In this document: piece by piece, positions 52,463 to 61,213 of the stretch
How the letters are laid out: the number at the start of each line of letters is the position of its first letter
Position numbering within the stretch: position 1 is the stretch's first letter
Origin: Streptomyces violaceusniger Tu 4113
GTDB lineage: Bacteria > Actinomycetota > Actinomycetes > Streptomycetales > Streptomycetaceae
Direction: 5' to 3'
Length of the DNA stretch: 64,000 bases
NCBI RefSeq assembly: GCF_000147815.2
Contig: NC_015957.1
Span: 3,596,001-3,660,000 of the forward strand
Notes under the pieces: model-generated
Database searches by the model: none
What the model was told of the DNA's origin: nothing
The model's input: only the letters and a program-made list of their open reading frames with translations
Translations under genes and position numbers: made by a program

Positions 52463-53221
52463 TCAGGCCGACGGTGGCGTCTCGCTCGAGGCCGCGTCCT
52501 GGCCGAGGCGCTCCCCGGGGCCCGCGGGCCGCAGCCGGCCACGTTTGCGCCAGGCCACCAGCGCCCCCGCGACGGCGGGCACCGTGATGAAGGCCATCGC
52601 GAGGAGGAAGACGGGCGAGGTGGGGGTGGTGGCGCGGCTGCCCGCGACTACGTACGCGGCGGTGTTCGGCACACTGCCCAGCCCCGTGGCCAGCAGGAAC
52701 GACGGCCAGCCCATCCGTGAGACGGCGGCGCAGTAGTTGGCGGCGGCGAACGGTACGCCGGGGAACAGCCGGATCGCCAGCATGGACCGGAACCCGTGGT
52801 GGCTGAGCTGCCGGTCCGCCGCCGTGAGCCAGCGGCCCCGCAGCAGCGGACGCAGCGCGTCCTGCCCCAGAAGCCGGCCAAGACCGAAGGCGATCCCGGC
52901 GCCGATCACCGTGCCGCCGACGGCCGTGACCAGCCCGGTCTGGATGCCGAAGAGCGCACCGGCCGCCAGGTTCAGGAGCGGCCGGGGCACCAGTGCGGCG
53001 GTGCCCACCCCGTACGCGGCCGTGAACAGCACCACAGCCGTCCCGCCCGACAGCTCCGGCCAGCCGTGGGTCAGCAGCCGCTGCGGCTGCCACAGCCAGA
53101 CCGCGATCGCGGAACCCGTGAGCAGCGCGGCGAGCAGCCCCAGCCGCGACCACGGCGAGAGGAGCACGGCGCGGGCGCGGCGCGCGGCCGGTTTCGCGGG
53201 CGGTGCGGCGACATCGAGCAT
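52463..53221 (-). CDS. TVP38/TMEM64 (VTT domain) membrane protein
   Basis: 252 aa, about six hydrophobic segments. The VTT signature is ALVPRPLLNLAAGALFGIQTGLVTAVGGTVIGAGIAFGLGRLLG and LFPGVPFAAANYCAAVSRMGWPSFLLATGLGSVPNTAAYVV. The DedA/VTT superfamily includes lipid scramblases and undecaprenyl-phosphate or phosphatidylethanolamine flippases. The start ATG 53221 has a poor ribosome site. The upstream region contains a 22-bp phased repeat array. A DedA paralogue is at 59163. Confidence 0.9.
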   Translation of the reverse strand: MLDVAAPPAKPAARRARAVLLSPWSRLGLLAALLTGSAIAVWLWQPQRLLTHGWPELSGGTAVVLFTAAYGVGTAALVPRPLLNLAAGALFGIQTGLVTAVGGTVIGAGIAFGLGRLLGQDALRPLLRGRWLTAADRQLSHHGFRSMLAIRLFPGVPFAAANYCAAVSRMGWPSFLLATGLGSVPNTAAYVVAGSRATTPTSPVFLLAMAFITVPAVAGALVAWRKRGRLRPAGPGERLGQDAASSETPPSA

Positions 53222-53261
53222 CGGTGGAGCGTAACCGACCAAGCCGGGCGGGCGCCGTGAT

Positions 53262-53394
53262 GTCGTCGCGTTGTCGTCCGATTGTCGGCAGACCGTCGAC
53301 AGGGGGTCGGCGGACCGTCTCGAACCAGTCGGCGCACGGCCCGAAACCAGTCGGCGGAACGGTCCGAAACCGGTCGCCGGGCCCGGGCCGGACA
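53262..53394. repeat. 22-bp phased repeat array (GTCGGC register)
   Basis: GTCGTC/GTCGGC starts recur at 53262, 53284, 53306, 53328, 53350 and 53373, that is every 22 bp (last step 23). Best conserved are units 3-5, sharing GTCGGCG...CCGAAACCA. A 22-bp step is close to two helical turns, so a bound protein would sit on one face. The first unit begins 40 bp upstream of the TVP38 start. Confidence 0.8.
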
Positions 53395-53530
53395 CCGGAA
53401 ACGAGCAGGCCGGGCGACCGGCCAACCACCCCAGTGCCACCGGCGTTCGCTCCCGGACCACCGGTCCCACCGACCCCGTACGCACCGAAAACCATTCGAC
53501 GCGGACCGTACAGTGCGCGAAGATCACAGC

Positions 53531-53683
53531 ATGTTCCGGCTCGCCTTCCTCACGCCGACGTCCGCGGTCGCGGACGCGCCGAAGGCTGCCGTCCCCTCTC
53601 TCGCTCCGGCCGCGGTCGCCGCCCTCACCACGGATCCGCCCGCCGCCGTTCCCGCCGTCTGCCTCCACGGCGCCCGAAGCTGA
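53531..53683 (+). CDS. possible 50-aa upstream ORF before EF-Tu3
   Basis: [21 protein letters not shown] and onward, Ala/Pro-rich, ending 97 bp before the tuf start. The ribosome site is weak. It could be a leader peptide or a chance frame; I see no family. Confidence 0.2.
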   Translation: MFRLAFLTPTSAVADAPKAAVPSLAPAAVAALTTDPPAAVPAVCLHGARS

Positions 53684-53780
53684 CCCTCCTCGGACAACTC
53701 CGACGGATCCCCCAGGGGGAGGGTCGGCGAGGTTCTGGGGTCCGCGCTTCCCACCTCCGCTGACGAGGAGAGACCGTCGC

Positions 53781-54962
53781 ATGTCCAAGCAGACCTATGT
53801 GCGCACCAAGCCGCATCTGAACATCGGCACCATGGGCCATGTCGACCACGGCAAGACCACGCTGACCGCCGCCATCACCAAGGTGCTGAGCGAGCGCGGC
53901 ACCGGCGGCGCCTACGTACCGGCGGACCGCATCGACCGGGCGCCGGAGGAGGCCGCGCGCGGCATCACCATCAACATCGCGCATGTCGAGTACGAGACCG
54001 ACACCCGCCACTACGCGCATGTCGACATGCCCGGCCACGCCGACTTCATCAAGAACATGGTGACCGGCGCCGCCCAGATCGACGGGGCGATCCTCGTCGT
54101 CTCCGCGCTCGACGGCGTGATGCCGCAGACCGCCGAGCATGTGCTGCTGGCCCGTCAGGTCGGGGTCGACCACATCGTGGTGGCCCTCAACAAGGCCGAC
54201 GCGGGCGACCCCGAGCTGACCGACCTCGTCGAGCTCGAGGTGCGCGAGCTGCTCTCCGCGCACGGCTATCCCGGCGACACGACGCCCGTCGTACGGGTCT
54301 CCGGGCTGCGGGCGCTGGATGGCGACCCGCGGTGGACGGGGGCGATCGAGGCGCTGCTGGACGCCGTGGACATCTATGTGCCGACGCCCGTGCGCCACAC
54401 CCGGGCCCCGTTCCTGCTACCGGTGGAGAACGTGCTGACCATCACCGGACGCGGCACGGTCGTCACCGGCGCCATCGAGCGCGGCACGGTACGCGTCGGC
54501 GACCATGTCGAGGTGCCCGGCGCCGAGGTGGCCACGGTGGTCACCGGAGTGGAGACGTTCGGCAAGTCCATGGTGGCGGCCGAGGCGGGCGACAATGTCG
54601 CGCTGCTGCTGCGCGGGGTGGCGCGGGACGCGGTGCGCCGCGGCGATGTGGTGGCCGCGCCCGGCAGCCTCGTGCCGAGGCGGCGCTTCACCGCGCGGGT
54701 GTACGTGCTGTCGGCGGCCGAGGGCGGCCGGCGGACCCCGGTGTCCACCGGCTACCGCCCGCAGTTCTACCTCCGCACGGCCGATGTGGTCGGCGCCGTG
54801 GACCTCGGGCCGGTGGCGGTGGCGCGCCCCGGGGACACCGTCACCATGACGGTCGAGCTCGGCCGCGCCGTACCGCTGGAGCCGGGCCTCGGCTTCGCGA
54901 TCCGCGAGGGCGGCCGCACGGTGGGCGCGGGCACGGTGACCACCGTGCTCGACCAGCCGTAA
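53781..54962 (+). CDS. tuf3: elongation factor Tu, divergent Tuf3-type paralogue
   Basis: 393 aa. GTPase motifs: GHVDHGKTT (19-27), [30 protein letters not shown] and the domain 2 blocks [27 protein letters not shown] and [13 protein letters not shown]. Departures from the vegetative EF-Tu consensus include DMPGHADF (normally DCPGHADY), NKAD (normally NKCD or NKVD), and the ending of domain 3 ([18 protein letters not shown]). Streptomyces carry a strongly divergent tuf3, reported to be induced under stringent conditions and linked to elfamycin tolerance in some species; this fits. GAGGAGAG precedes ATG 53781. A 15-bp perfect stem terminator follows. Confidence 0.92.
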   Translation: MSKQTYVRTKPHLNIGTMGHVDHGKTTLTAAITKVLSERGTGGAYVPADRIDRAPEEAARGITINIAHVEYETDTRHYAHVDMPGHADFIKNMVTGAAQIDGAILVVSALDGVMPQTAEHVLLARQVGVDHIVVALNKADAGDPELTDLVELEVRELLSAHGYPGDTTPVVRVSGLRALDGDPRWTGAIEALLDAVDIYVPTPVRHTRAPFLLPVENVLTITGRGTVVTGAIERGTVRVGDHVEVPGAEVATVVTGVETFGKSMVAAEAGDNVALLLRGVARDAVRRGDVVAAPGSLVPRRRFTARVYVLSAAEGGRRTPVSTGYRPQFYLRTADVVGAVDLGPVAVARPGDTVTMTVELGRAVPLEPGLGFAIREGGRTVGAGTVTTVLDQP

Positions 54963-54976
54963 GGACGAAGCGGCAC

Positions 54977-55012
54977 CGCTCGCCCGCCTCCCCGGCAGGA
55001 GGCGGGCGAGCG
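54977..55012 (+). terminator. 15-bp perfect-stem terminator after tuf3
   Basis: CGCTCGCCCGCCTCC (54977-54991), loop CCGGCA, and the exact complement GGAGGCGGGCGAGCG (54998-55012), 14 bases after the tuf stop. No T tract. One of the most stable hairpins in the window. Confidence 0.8.
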
Positions 55013-55069
55013 AGGCCGCGAAGTCCCTGGCGGCGCGAGGCGCGAGCCCCGTGACGGCACAATGAGACG

Positions 55070-55915
55070 GTGAACGAGCCGATACCCGTAAGCCGCGCCG
55101 TGGACGGCGGCACCGCCAAGCTGATGCCGGACCTGGACCGCCCGCACGCCTGGCTGCTCACGGTGGACGGCGCCCCGCAGTCGTATGTCGACCTCGACGA
55201 TCCGGCCCATCTCGAATTCGAGTACGCGCGGCGGATCGCCCATGTCCTGGACGCCGCCGCCGATCCCGGCGGCCCGCTCGACGTTCTGCACCTGGGTGGC
55301 GGGGCGCTGATGCTGCCCCGCTATCTGGCCGCCACCCGCCCCGGCTCGCACCAGGTGGTGATCGAGGCCGACCGGGGGCTGCTGGAGCTGGTCGCCGAGC
55401 ATCTGCCGCTGCCGTCCGGGGCGGGCATCACGGTGCGGCGGCAGGACGCCCGGACGGCGCTGGAGACCGCGCCCGAGGGGTCCGCCGATGTGATCGTGGC
55501 CGATGTCTTCGGCGGTTCGCGGGTGCCCGCGCATCTGACCTCCGTGGAGTACGCCCGCGCCGCGGCCCGGGTGCTGCGGCCGGGCGGGTGGTACGTGGCG
55601 AATCTGGCCGACGGGGCGCCGTTCGCCTTCCTCCGCTCCCAACTGGCCACCTACCGCACGGCGTTCGCGCATCTCGCCCTGATCGCGGAGCCGTCCGTGC
55701 TGCGTGGCCGCCGGTTCGGCAACGCCGTGCTGGTGGCCTCCCAGTCCGAACCGCCGGTCGCCGTGCTGGCCCGCCGCACGGCGGCCGACGCCTTCCCGGC
55801 CAGGGTCGAGTACGGGGCGGCGCTGGAGCGTTTCATGGGCGGCGCGGCGCCGGTACGGGATGCGGACGCCACACCGTCGCCCGAGCCGCCGGACGGGGCG
55901 TTCAGCGTGGGCTGA
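55070..55915 (+). CDS. spermidine-synthase-like methyltransferase-fold protein
   Basis: 281 aa from GTG 55070. The Rossmann core has LDVLHLGGGALMLPRYLAATRPGSHQVVIEADRGLLELVAEHLPL and DARTALETAPEGSADVIVADVFGGSRVPAHLTSVEYARAAARVLRPGGWYV, the spermidine-synthase family pattern. The N-terminal small beta domain (SYVDLDDPAHLEFEYARRI) is present. The second Asp of the polyamine site (DxxD) is not clear, so aminopropyl transfer is uncertain; many actinobacterial members are of unknown function. It converges with the following MFS gene and overlaps it by 14 bases. Confidence 0.85.
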   Translation: MNEPIPVSRAVDGGTAKLMPDLDRPHAWLLTVDGAPQSYVDLDDPAHLEFEYARRIAHVLDAAADPGGPLDVLHLGGGALMLPRYLAATRPGSHQVVIEADRGLLELVAEHLPLPSGAGITVRRQDARTALETAPEGSADVIVADVFGGSRVPAHLTSVEYARAAARVLRPGGWYVANLADGAPFAFLRSQLATYRTAFAHLALIAEPSVLRGRRFGNAVLVASQSEPPVAVLARRTAADAFPARVEYGAALERFMGGAAPVRDADATPSPEPPDGAFSVG

Positions 55916-57203
55916 CCGGCTCCGGGGCGGTGTCCGTGGCGGCCGGTCCGCCCTCGGCGACGGGCGTGGTCTCGCGCCGGCGCAGCCGCCGTACGTCCGG
56001 GACCGTCAGCACCGCCAGCGTCAGCGCCAGGATCAGCGCCGAACACCCCCACAGCGAGGCCGACCGGCCGAACGTCTCCTCGGCCGGACCCGCGAGCGCC
56101 GTGGCGACCGGCACCATGGCGACGGAGCCGAACCAGTCGTACGCCGAGACCCGCGACAGCTTGTCCTCGGGGATCTCCTGGTGCAGCGCGGTCATCCAGG
56201 ACACCCCGAACACCTCGACCGACACGCCGACCAGGAACATCACCACGACCAGTGCCGGAATCGCCACCGGGACGGCCAGCGCGGCGGCCGGCAGGGCGAG
56301 CGGCAGGATGCTCAAGGAGCCCGCGAGCAGCAGCCGCCGTGGCCGCCAGCGCATCATCAGCAGACCGCCCAGGACGGTGCCCGCGCCGAACGCCGCGAGC
56401 GCGAACCCCCAGGGGCGCGCGCCGCCCAGATGGTCCTCGGCGACCAGCGGGCCGAACACCGACTCGGCCGCGCCCACCACGGCGTTGACGACGGCGAACT
56501 GCACGATGATGGACCACAGCCAGGGGCGGGAGATGACTTCGTGCCAGCCCTCGCGCAGATCCCGCAGCATGCCGCCCCCGGGTTTCCGCCGGGCCACGGC
56601 GCTGACGTCGAGCAGGGCGCGCAGGGCGCCCGCGATCGCGAACGCGGCGGCGTCGACGGCCAGCATCCAGCCGGGGCCGACCACCGCGATCAGCGCGCCG
56701 CCGACCGCCGCCCCGCCGATCTGCGCACCGTTCATGCCCATCCGGAACAGCGCGAAGGCGCGGGCGGCCTGTTCGCCGGTGACGCTGGAGAGCAGCATGC
56801 CCTCGGCGGCGGGGGAGAAGAACGCCTGCCCGGTGCCGCCGAGCGCGGAGAGCACGGCCATCTGCCACAGCCGCGCCTCGCCGGACAGGACGAGGACGGC
56901 GAAGACCGCCTGCGAGGCGCAGTTGAGGCTGTTGGCGGCGACCATCACCCGGTGGCGGGGCAGCCGGTCCGCCAGCGCGCCGCCGATCAGCAGGAAGACG
57001 ACCAGCGGAAGCGTGCGGGCCGCCGCCACGAGCCCGACGTCGCCGCCGTCCCCACCGGCCTCCAGCACCGCGAACGCCGCCGCGATGAGGGCTCCGGCGT
57101 TCCCGAGGCCCGTCACCACGGCGGCGGTGGTCAGCAGTGTGTAGTTATGGCCCGCCCACGCGGGGCGGCGCGGTCGGAGGCGCGGGGCCGGAGGAGTCGT
57201 CAC
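55902..57203 (-). CDS. MFS transporter (EntS/MFS_3-like exporter)
   Basis: 433 aa, 12 predicted helices. NYTLLTTAAVVTGLGNAGALIAAAFAVLEAGGDGGDVGLVAAARTLPLVVFLLIGGALADRLPRHRVM carries the GGxxADRxxRxxVM loop of MFS_3 exporters; GQAFFSPAAEGMLLSSV and HQEIPEDKLSRVSAYDW are further signatures. Such carriers often export antibiotics or siderophores. The 3' end overlaps that of the spermidine-synthase-like gene on the other strand, so transcripts are antisense there. Confidence 0.92.
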   Translation of the reverse strand: MTTPPAPRLRPRRPAWAGHNYTLLTTAAVVTGLGNAGALIAAAFAVLEAGGDGGDVGLVAAARTLPLVVFLLIGGALADRLPRHRVMVAANSLNCASQAVFAVLVLSGEARLWQMAVLSALGGTGQAFFSPAAEGMLLSSVTGEQAARAFALFRMGMNGAQIGGAAVGGALIAVVGPGWMLAVDAAAFAIAGALRALLDVSAVARRKPGGGMLRDLREGWHEVISRPWLWSIIVQFAVVNAVVGAAESVFGPLVAEDHLGGARPWGFALAAFGAGTVLGGLLMMRWRPRRLLLAGSLSILPLALPAAALAVPVAIPALVVVMFLVGVSVEVFGVSWMTALHQEIPEDKLSRVSAYDWFGSVAMVPVATALAGPAEETFGRSASLWGCSALILALTLAVLTVPDVRRLRRRETTPVAEGGPAATDTAPEPVSPR

Positions 57204-57279
57204 ATCGGGACTATCCCTGGGGGCGGGCCCCGGCGTCCAACCGGATTCCGGCCGCCGTCAGCGGGCGGTCAGGCGGTGG

Positions 57280-58464
57280 TCAGGAGACCTCCGACTTCAC
57301 CGGCCGCAGCGAACTCATGATCTTCTTGATGGTGGAGTCCGGGACCTCTTCCTTGGTGCCCTTGACGGAGTACAGGACCCACGTCGCGAAGTCACCGTTG
57401 GTGTCCGTGTAGGTCACCGTCACGGACTTGCCGTCGGTGGTGCACTTGTCGGTCTTCTTCACCCCGGTGACGGTGGCCGACGCGGTGTAGCCCTTGAGGC
57501 CGTGGGCGCTGGTGAACTTCTTGGCGTCGGTGACCTTGCGGGTCCCGGTCTGATCCTGGTCGAAGGCGGCGAAGACCCAGTTCTCGGCCTCGACCTTGGC
57601 GGCCGACGCCTCGTTCTTCGCGCCCTGCGCACCCTTGGAGCCCACTCCGGCGGCGTGGCTCTTGTTGACGTAGCCGTCCTTGTCCTTGACCGAGCAGTAG
57701 TCCTTCTTGTACTTGGCCGGAGCGGACATGACAACGAGCGGCTTGCCCTTGTCGTCCTCGAAGCCTGTGCTCAGCCCCGGCGATTCGACCGTCCACTCCG
57801 GGGGGACGTCGAAGGCGTTGTGCCGCTTGGGGCTGACGACCGGTTTCCAGCCGGGTATGACCGCCTTGACGTCGGTGGTGTCACCGCCGGCGCGCGGGTT
57901 GTCCGCACCGCCGCCGGCCGGGTCCTCGGTCGGCTTGTCGGAGGCCGGAGCGGACGAGGGGACGGTGGGCGTCTTGTCCTTCCCCTTGGACTCGTCACCG
58001 CCGTGGCTGTCGTCCTTGCCCAGGACCAGCACACCGGTGATGGCGGCGGCCGCGACGACCGCGATCGCCGCGACGATGGCGATGGTCGTCGTCCGCTTCT
58101 TGTTGTCGCGCGGCGGCTGCGGCGCGCCGGGCGGGCCGGACGGAGCGCCCCACTGCTGGCCGGTCGGCTGCGGCGGCCCCTGCGGCGGGCCGTAATCGGG
58201 CTGCTGCTGCTGCGGCTGGCCGTAGCCGGGCTGCTGCGGCTGACCGTAACCCGGCTGCTGGCCGTACCCCGGCTGCTCCGGCCGGCCGGGCTGTCCCGGC
58301 TGCTGCTGGGGAGGCTGCTGATAGGGATTCGGCTGCTGGTATCCCGGCTGCTGATACGGGTTGGACTGGTCGTATCCCGGCTGCTGGTACCCCGGCTGCT
58401 GATAGGGGTTCTGACCTTGCGGGTTGTTCTGCTCGCCCCCGGGCGGCTGCTCTCCTGGCCACAT
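57280..58464 (-). CDS. membrane-anchored protein with PGYQQP-repeat N-terminus
   Basis: 394 aa. Residues 1-120 are Pro/Gln/Tyr-rich repeats (NPYQQPGYQQP, QPGYGQPQQ); then the positive cluster DNKKRTTT and one transmembrane helix (about 124-150, TIAIVAAIAVVAAAAITGVLVLG); then an acidic Ser/Thr/Pro linker and an exported C-terminal domain (GWKPVVSPKRHNAFDVPPEWTV and on) with two Cys. Streptomyces encode many such proteins with cytoplasmic proline-rich tails and extracellular domains of unknown function. Antigen 84-like scaffolding is one idea; I do not assign a function. Confidence 0.85.
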   Translation of the reverse strand: MWPGEQPPGGEQNNPQGQNPYQQPGYQQPGYDQSNPYQQPGYQQPNPYQQPPQQQPGQPGRPEQPGYGQQPGYGQPQQPGYGQPQQQQPDYGPPQGPPQPTGQQWGAPSGPPGAPQPPRDNKKRTTTIAIVAAIAVVAAAAITGVLVLGKDDSHGGDESKGKDKTPTVPSSAPASDKPTEDPAGGGADNPRAGGDTTDVKAVIPGWKPVVSPKRHNAFDVPPEWTVESPGLSTGFEDDKGKPLVVMSAPAKYKKDYCSVKDKDGYVNKSHAAGVGSKGAQGAKNEASAAKVEAENWVFAAFDQDQTGTRKVTDAKKFTSAHGLKGYTASATVTGVKKTDKCTTDGKSVTVTYTDTNGDFATWVLYSVKGTKEEVPDSTIKKIMSSLRPVKSEVS

Positions 58465-58559
58465 GGCGAGTAACGATAGAGGGGGCCGACGACGGCTGCT
58501 ACGTCTGCCCCGGGAACCGGCCCTTCCGCCGTTTGCTACTGGGTGGTAACTTCCGTGGC

Positions 58560-59012
58560 ATGTCAGAAACTCAGCCCTCCATCGGCGAGACGCTCGCCGC
58601 CACGGTGCCCATGGTGCGCACCCTGAACCTGGAGTTCCTCGAGGCGTCGCCCGAGCGCGCGGTGCTGCGCCTGCCCGACCAGGCCGACTTCCACAACCAC
58701 GTCGGCGGCCCCCACGCGGGCGCGATGTTCACCCTGGCCGAGTCCGCGAGCGGCGCGATCGTGCTGGCGGCGTTCGGCGATCAGCTCGGCCGTGCCGTAC
58801 CGCTGGCCGTGCGCGCCGAGATCGGCTACAAGAAGCTCGCCAAGGGTCCCGTCACCGCGACCGCCACCCTCGGCCGGACCGCCGCCGAGGTGGTCGCCGA
58901 GCTGGACGCGGGGGAGCGCCCCGAATTCCCGGTGAACATCGCGATCACCCGGGAGGACGGCGCGGTCACCGGCGAGATGTCCATCGTATGGACCCTGCGT
59001 CCCCAGTCCTGA
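58560..59012 (+). CDS. hotdog-fold thioesterase-like protein (DUF4442/PaaI type)
   Basis: 150 aa. TLNLEFLEASPERAVLRLPDQADFHNHVGGPHAGAMFTLAESASGAIVLAAFGDQLGRAVPLAVRAEIGYKKLAKGPVTATATLG is a hotdog fold with the H-x-G-x-x-x-x-L-A-E signature (HAGAMFTLAES). Probably hydrolyses acyl-CoA. ATG 58560 fits the fold start; the ribosome site is weak. It lies between the divergent repeat protein and the DedA gene. Confidence 0.87.
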   Translation: MSETQPSIGETLAATVPMVRTLNLEFLEASPERAVLRLPDQADFHNHVGGPHAGAMFTLAESASGAIVLAAFGDQLGRAVPLAVRAEIGYKKLAKGPVTATATLGRTAAEVVAELDAGERPEFPVNIAITREDGAVTGEMSIVWTLRPQS

Positions 59013-59162
59013 GCCGTCATCCCTTCGCCGGAGTCGACGCGAAGGGGAGCACGACCTGGGGATGATGGCGACCGCGCGCCGATTGAGTAGTCTTCCCGGG
59101 GTGTGCCGCGCTCCCGTCCGGCGCACGCCGGGAAGCGATCGCCACATGGGGAGGAACCGGCG

Positions 59163-59831
59163 TTGCATATCGACGCATGGCTCGAGACCGTACCCGCGGT
59201 CAGCGTGTATCTGCTGGTGGGTCTCGTCATCGGCCTGGAGAGCCTGGGAATCCCGCTTCCCGGTGAGATCGTCCTCGTCAGCGCGACGCTGCTGGCGGCC
59301 TCCCAGGATCACATCAACCCCTACATCCTCGGGGGCAGCGCCATCGCGGGCGCGGTGATCGGCGACTCCATCGGCTATCTCATCGGCCGCAAGGGCGGAC
59401 AGCCACTCCTCACGTGGCTGGGCCGTAAATTCCCCAAGCATTTCAGCGCCGAACATGTGGCGACCGCCGAGCGCTCCTTCCAGAAGTGGGGCATGTGGGC
59501 GGTCTTCGTCGGCCGTTTCATCGCGCTGCTGCGCATCTTCGCGGGCCCGCTCGCGGGTGTGCTGCAGATGCCGTACTGGAAGTTCCTCATCGCCAATGTG
59601 CTCGGCGGCATCATCTGGGCCGGTGGCACCACCGCGGTCATCTACTCCCTGGGCAAGGTCGCCGAGGACTGGCTCAAGCGCTTCTCCTGGCTCGGCCTCG
59701 TGCTGGCCCTGCTCTTCGGCCTCGGCTCGATGCTCGTCATGAAGTGGCGCTCCAAGAAGGCCAAGCCCGCCGCGGTCACGGCAGCCGATTCCGAGACGGC
59801 CGAGCCGCAGCCGGTCCCGGCCGGCGACTAG
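59163..59831 (+). CDS. DedA family membrane protein
   Basis: 222 aa from TTG 59163, with GGGGAGGAA seven bases upstream. ESLGIPLPGEIVLVSATLLAA, IGDSIGYLIGRKGGQPLLTWLGRKF and FVGRFIALLRIFAGPLAGVLQMPYWKFLIANVLGGIIWAGG are DedA hallmarks with the membrane re-entrant Gly/Pro motifs. DedA proteins flip lipid carriers such as undecaprenyl phosphate. A basic tail ends the protein. The stop codon lies inside a 35-bp tandem duplication. Confidence 0.94.
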   Translation: MHIDAWLETVPAVSVYLLVGLVIGLESLGIPLPGEIVLVSATLLAASQDHINPYILGGSAIAGAVIGDSIGYLIGRKGGQPLLTWLGRKFPKHFSAEHVATAERSFQKWGMWAVFVGRFIALLRIFAGPLAGVLQMPYWKFLIANVLGGIIWAGGTTAVIYSLGKVAEDWLKRFSWLGLVLALLFGLGSMLVMKWRSKKAKPAAVTAADSETAEPQPVPAGD

Positions 59832-59890
59832 GACGGCCCCGCCGGTCGAAGCGATCCGGCGACTGGGACGGCCCCGCCGGTCGAAGCGAT
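59821..59890 (+). repeat. 35-bp tandem duplication over the DedA stop codon
   Basis: 59821-59855 (starting CCGGCGACTAGGACGG) is repeated at 59856-59890 with one mismatch: the TAG stop of the first copy is TGG in the second. The second copy is thus non-coding. Confidence 0.9.
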
Positions 59891-59929
59891 GGGACCGGCC
59901 AGGGCGAGGAACGTGAAGGGGACGACCAG

Positions 59930-60475
59930 GTGGGAGAGACGGTGCACGACGCCTTGATCATGGGAATCGGCGGTAAGGAGCCACAGATCGCCCCCGACGC
60001 GTTCGTGGCCCCCACCTCGGTGGTGATCGGCGAGGTCGTGCTGGCCGCGGGATCGAGCCTCTGGTACCAGGCGGTGCTACGAGGCGACGGCGGCCCCATC
60101 GCCATCGGCGCGGACAGCAACATCCAGGACAATTGCACGGTGCACGTCGACCCCGGATTCCCGGTCTCGATCGGCGAGCGGGTCTCCGTCGGGCACAACG
60201 CGGTCGTACACGGCTGCACGGTCGAGGACGATGTGCTGATCGGCATGGGGGCCACGGTCCTCAACGGCGCCCGGGTCGGTGCCGGATCGCTGGTCGCCGC
60301 CCAGGCCCTGGTGCCGCAGGGGATGGAGATACCGCCCGGCTCCCTCGTGGCCGGGGTGCCGGCGAAGGTGAAGCGCGCCCTCACCGACGAGGAACGGGAA
60401 GGCATCAAGCTGAACGCCCAGGTGTACGCGGACCGGGCCAAGCAGTACCGCGAAGCGCTCAGAGGCGGGGAGTAG
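59930..60475 (+). CDS. gamma-carbonic-anhydrase-like hexapeptide-repeat protein
   Basis: 181 aa from GTG 59930 (AAGGGG upstream; GTG 59942 possible). Left-handed beta-helix repeats run through VVIGEVVLAAGSSLWYQAVLRGDGGPIAIGADSNIQDNCTVHVDPGFPVSIGERVSVGHNAVVHGCTVEDDVLIGMGATVLNG, with the three zinc-ligand His residues (VHVD, GHNAVVHG). The family includes CamH-type carbonic anhydrases and PaaY-like thioesterases; activity is unproven. It precedes a GAF-ANTAR gene. Confidence 0.92.
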   Translation: MGETVHDALIMGIGGKEPQIAPDAFVAPTSVVIGEVVLAAGSSLWYQAVLRGDGGPIAIGADSNIQDNCTVHVDPGFPVSIGERVSVGHNAVVHGCTVEDDVLIGMGATVLNGARVGAGSLVAAQALVPQGMEIPPGSLVAGVPAKVKRALTDEEREGIKLNAQVYADRAKQYREALRGGE

Positions 60476-60489
60476 CTCGATGTGATCGG

Positions 60490-61191
60490 ATGGTGGTCAT
60501 GGACTGGGAAGCTTTCGCCGAGCGCATGGCCACCTTGGCGCGGGACCTGCTGGCGCAGGAATCCGTGGAGGCCACTCTCGATCGGATCTCCGAGTGCGCG
60601 GTGGACATCGTGGACGGCTGCGACGCGGCCGGCATTCTGATGCTCCGCGGCAAGCGGGTGGAGTCCCTCGCCCCCACCGACAGCATGGTGGTCCGCTCCG
60701 ACCGGCTGCAGGAGCGGCTCGGCGAGGGGCCCTGCTTCGACGCCGCCCGTCGGCTGGGCGGTGAGCGGGTGTTCCGGATCAAGGACTTCACCCAGCCGGA
60801 GGAGCGCTGGCCGGCGTACGTCCGCCAGGCCCGCGACCTCGGCATCGGCAGCATGATGGGATTCCTGCTCTACACCGAGCAGGAGAACCTCGGCGCCCTG
60901 AATCTGTACTCGATGCGCCCCGCCGCCTTCACCAAGGCCAGCGAGACGGCCGGCTGGCTGCTCGCCTCGCACGCCGCGGTCGCCTTCTCCAGCGCCCGCA
61001 CCGCCGATCAGCTCCAGCAGGCGATCGAGACCCGGCACACCATCGGGGAGGCCATGGGCATCCTCATGGAACGCCTGAAGATCACCGAGGATGAAGCCTT
61101 CACGCTGATGCGGCGGGTGTCCCAGGAGCGGAACGTCAAGCTGCGCGACCTCGCCCGGCAGATCTGCGAGAGCGGCGGTATCGACGGCTGA
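60490..61191 (+). CDS. GAF-ANTAR transcription antitermination regulator
   Basis: 233 aa from ATG 60490 (ATG 60499 possible). GAF domain residues about 15-165 (CAVDIVDGCDAAGILMLRGKRVESLAPTD, GEGPCFDAARRLGGERVF), then the ANTAR RNA-binding domain (about 170-230): LQQAIETRHTIGEAMGILMERLKITEDEAFTLMRRVSQERNVKLRDLARQI. ANTAR proteins bind paired hairpins in nascent RNA to prevent termination. GAF-ANTAR stand-alone proteins are common in actinobacteria. Its stop codon lies in a 20-bp tandem duplication. Confidence 0.94.
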   Translation: MVVMDWEAFAERMATLARDLLAQESVEATLDRISECAVDIVDGCDAAGILMLRGKRVESLAPTDSMVVRSDRLQERLGEGPCFDAARRLGGERVFRIKDFTQPEERWPAYVRQARDLGIGSMMGFLLYTEQENLGALNLYSMRPAAFTKASETAGWLLASHAAVAFSSARTADQLQQAIETRHTIGEAMGILMERLKITEDEAFTLMRRVSQERNVKLRDLARQICESGGIDG

Positions 61192-61213
61192 CGGGCGGTA
61201 TCGACGGCTGACG
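61174..61213 (+). repeat. 20-bp tandem duplication over the ANTAR stop codon
   Basis: GGCGGTATCGACGGCTGACG at 61174-61193 is repeated exactly at 61194-61213. The coding TGA (61189-61191) lies in the first copy. Confidence 0.92.

Larger units (their letters stand above)
53222..53780. promoter_or_regulatory. 559-bp divergent region between the TVP38 and tuf genes
   Basis: No well-supported gene. It contains a 22-bp phased repeat array (53262-53394), a 50-codon ORF of doubtful reality (53531-53683), and the leader of the EF-Tu gene ending in GAGGAGAG. It must hold the promoters for both flanking genes. A long untranslated leader for the elongation-factor gene would be consistent with growth-linked or stringent control. 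Confidence 0.5.

Noticed and set aside
53531..53683. Ribosome-sensing leader peptide controlling tuf3
   Set aside because: Weak ribosome site, no regulatory codon run and no clear alternative hairpins; kept only as a low-confidence ORF.
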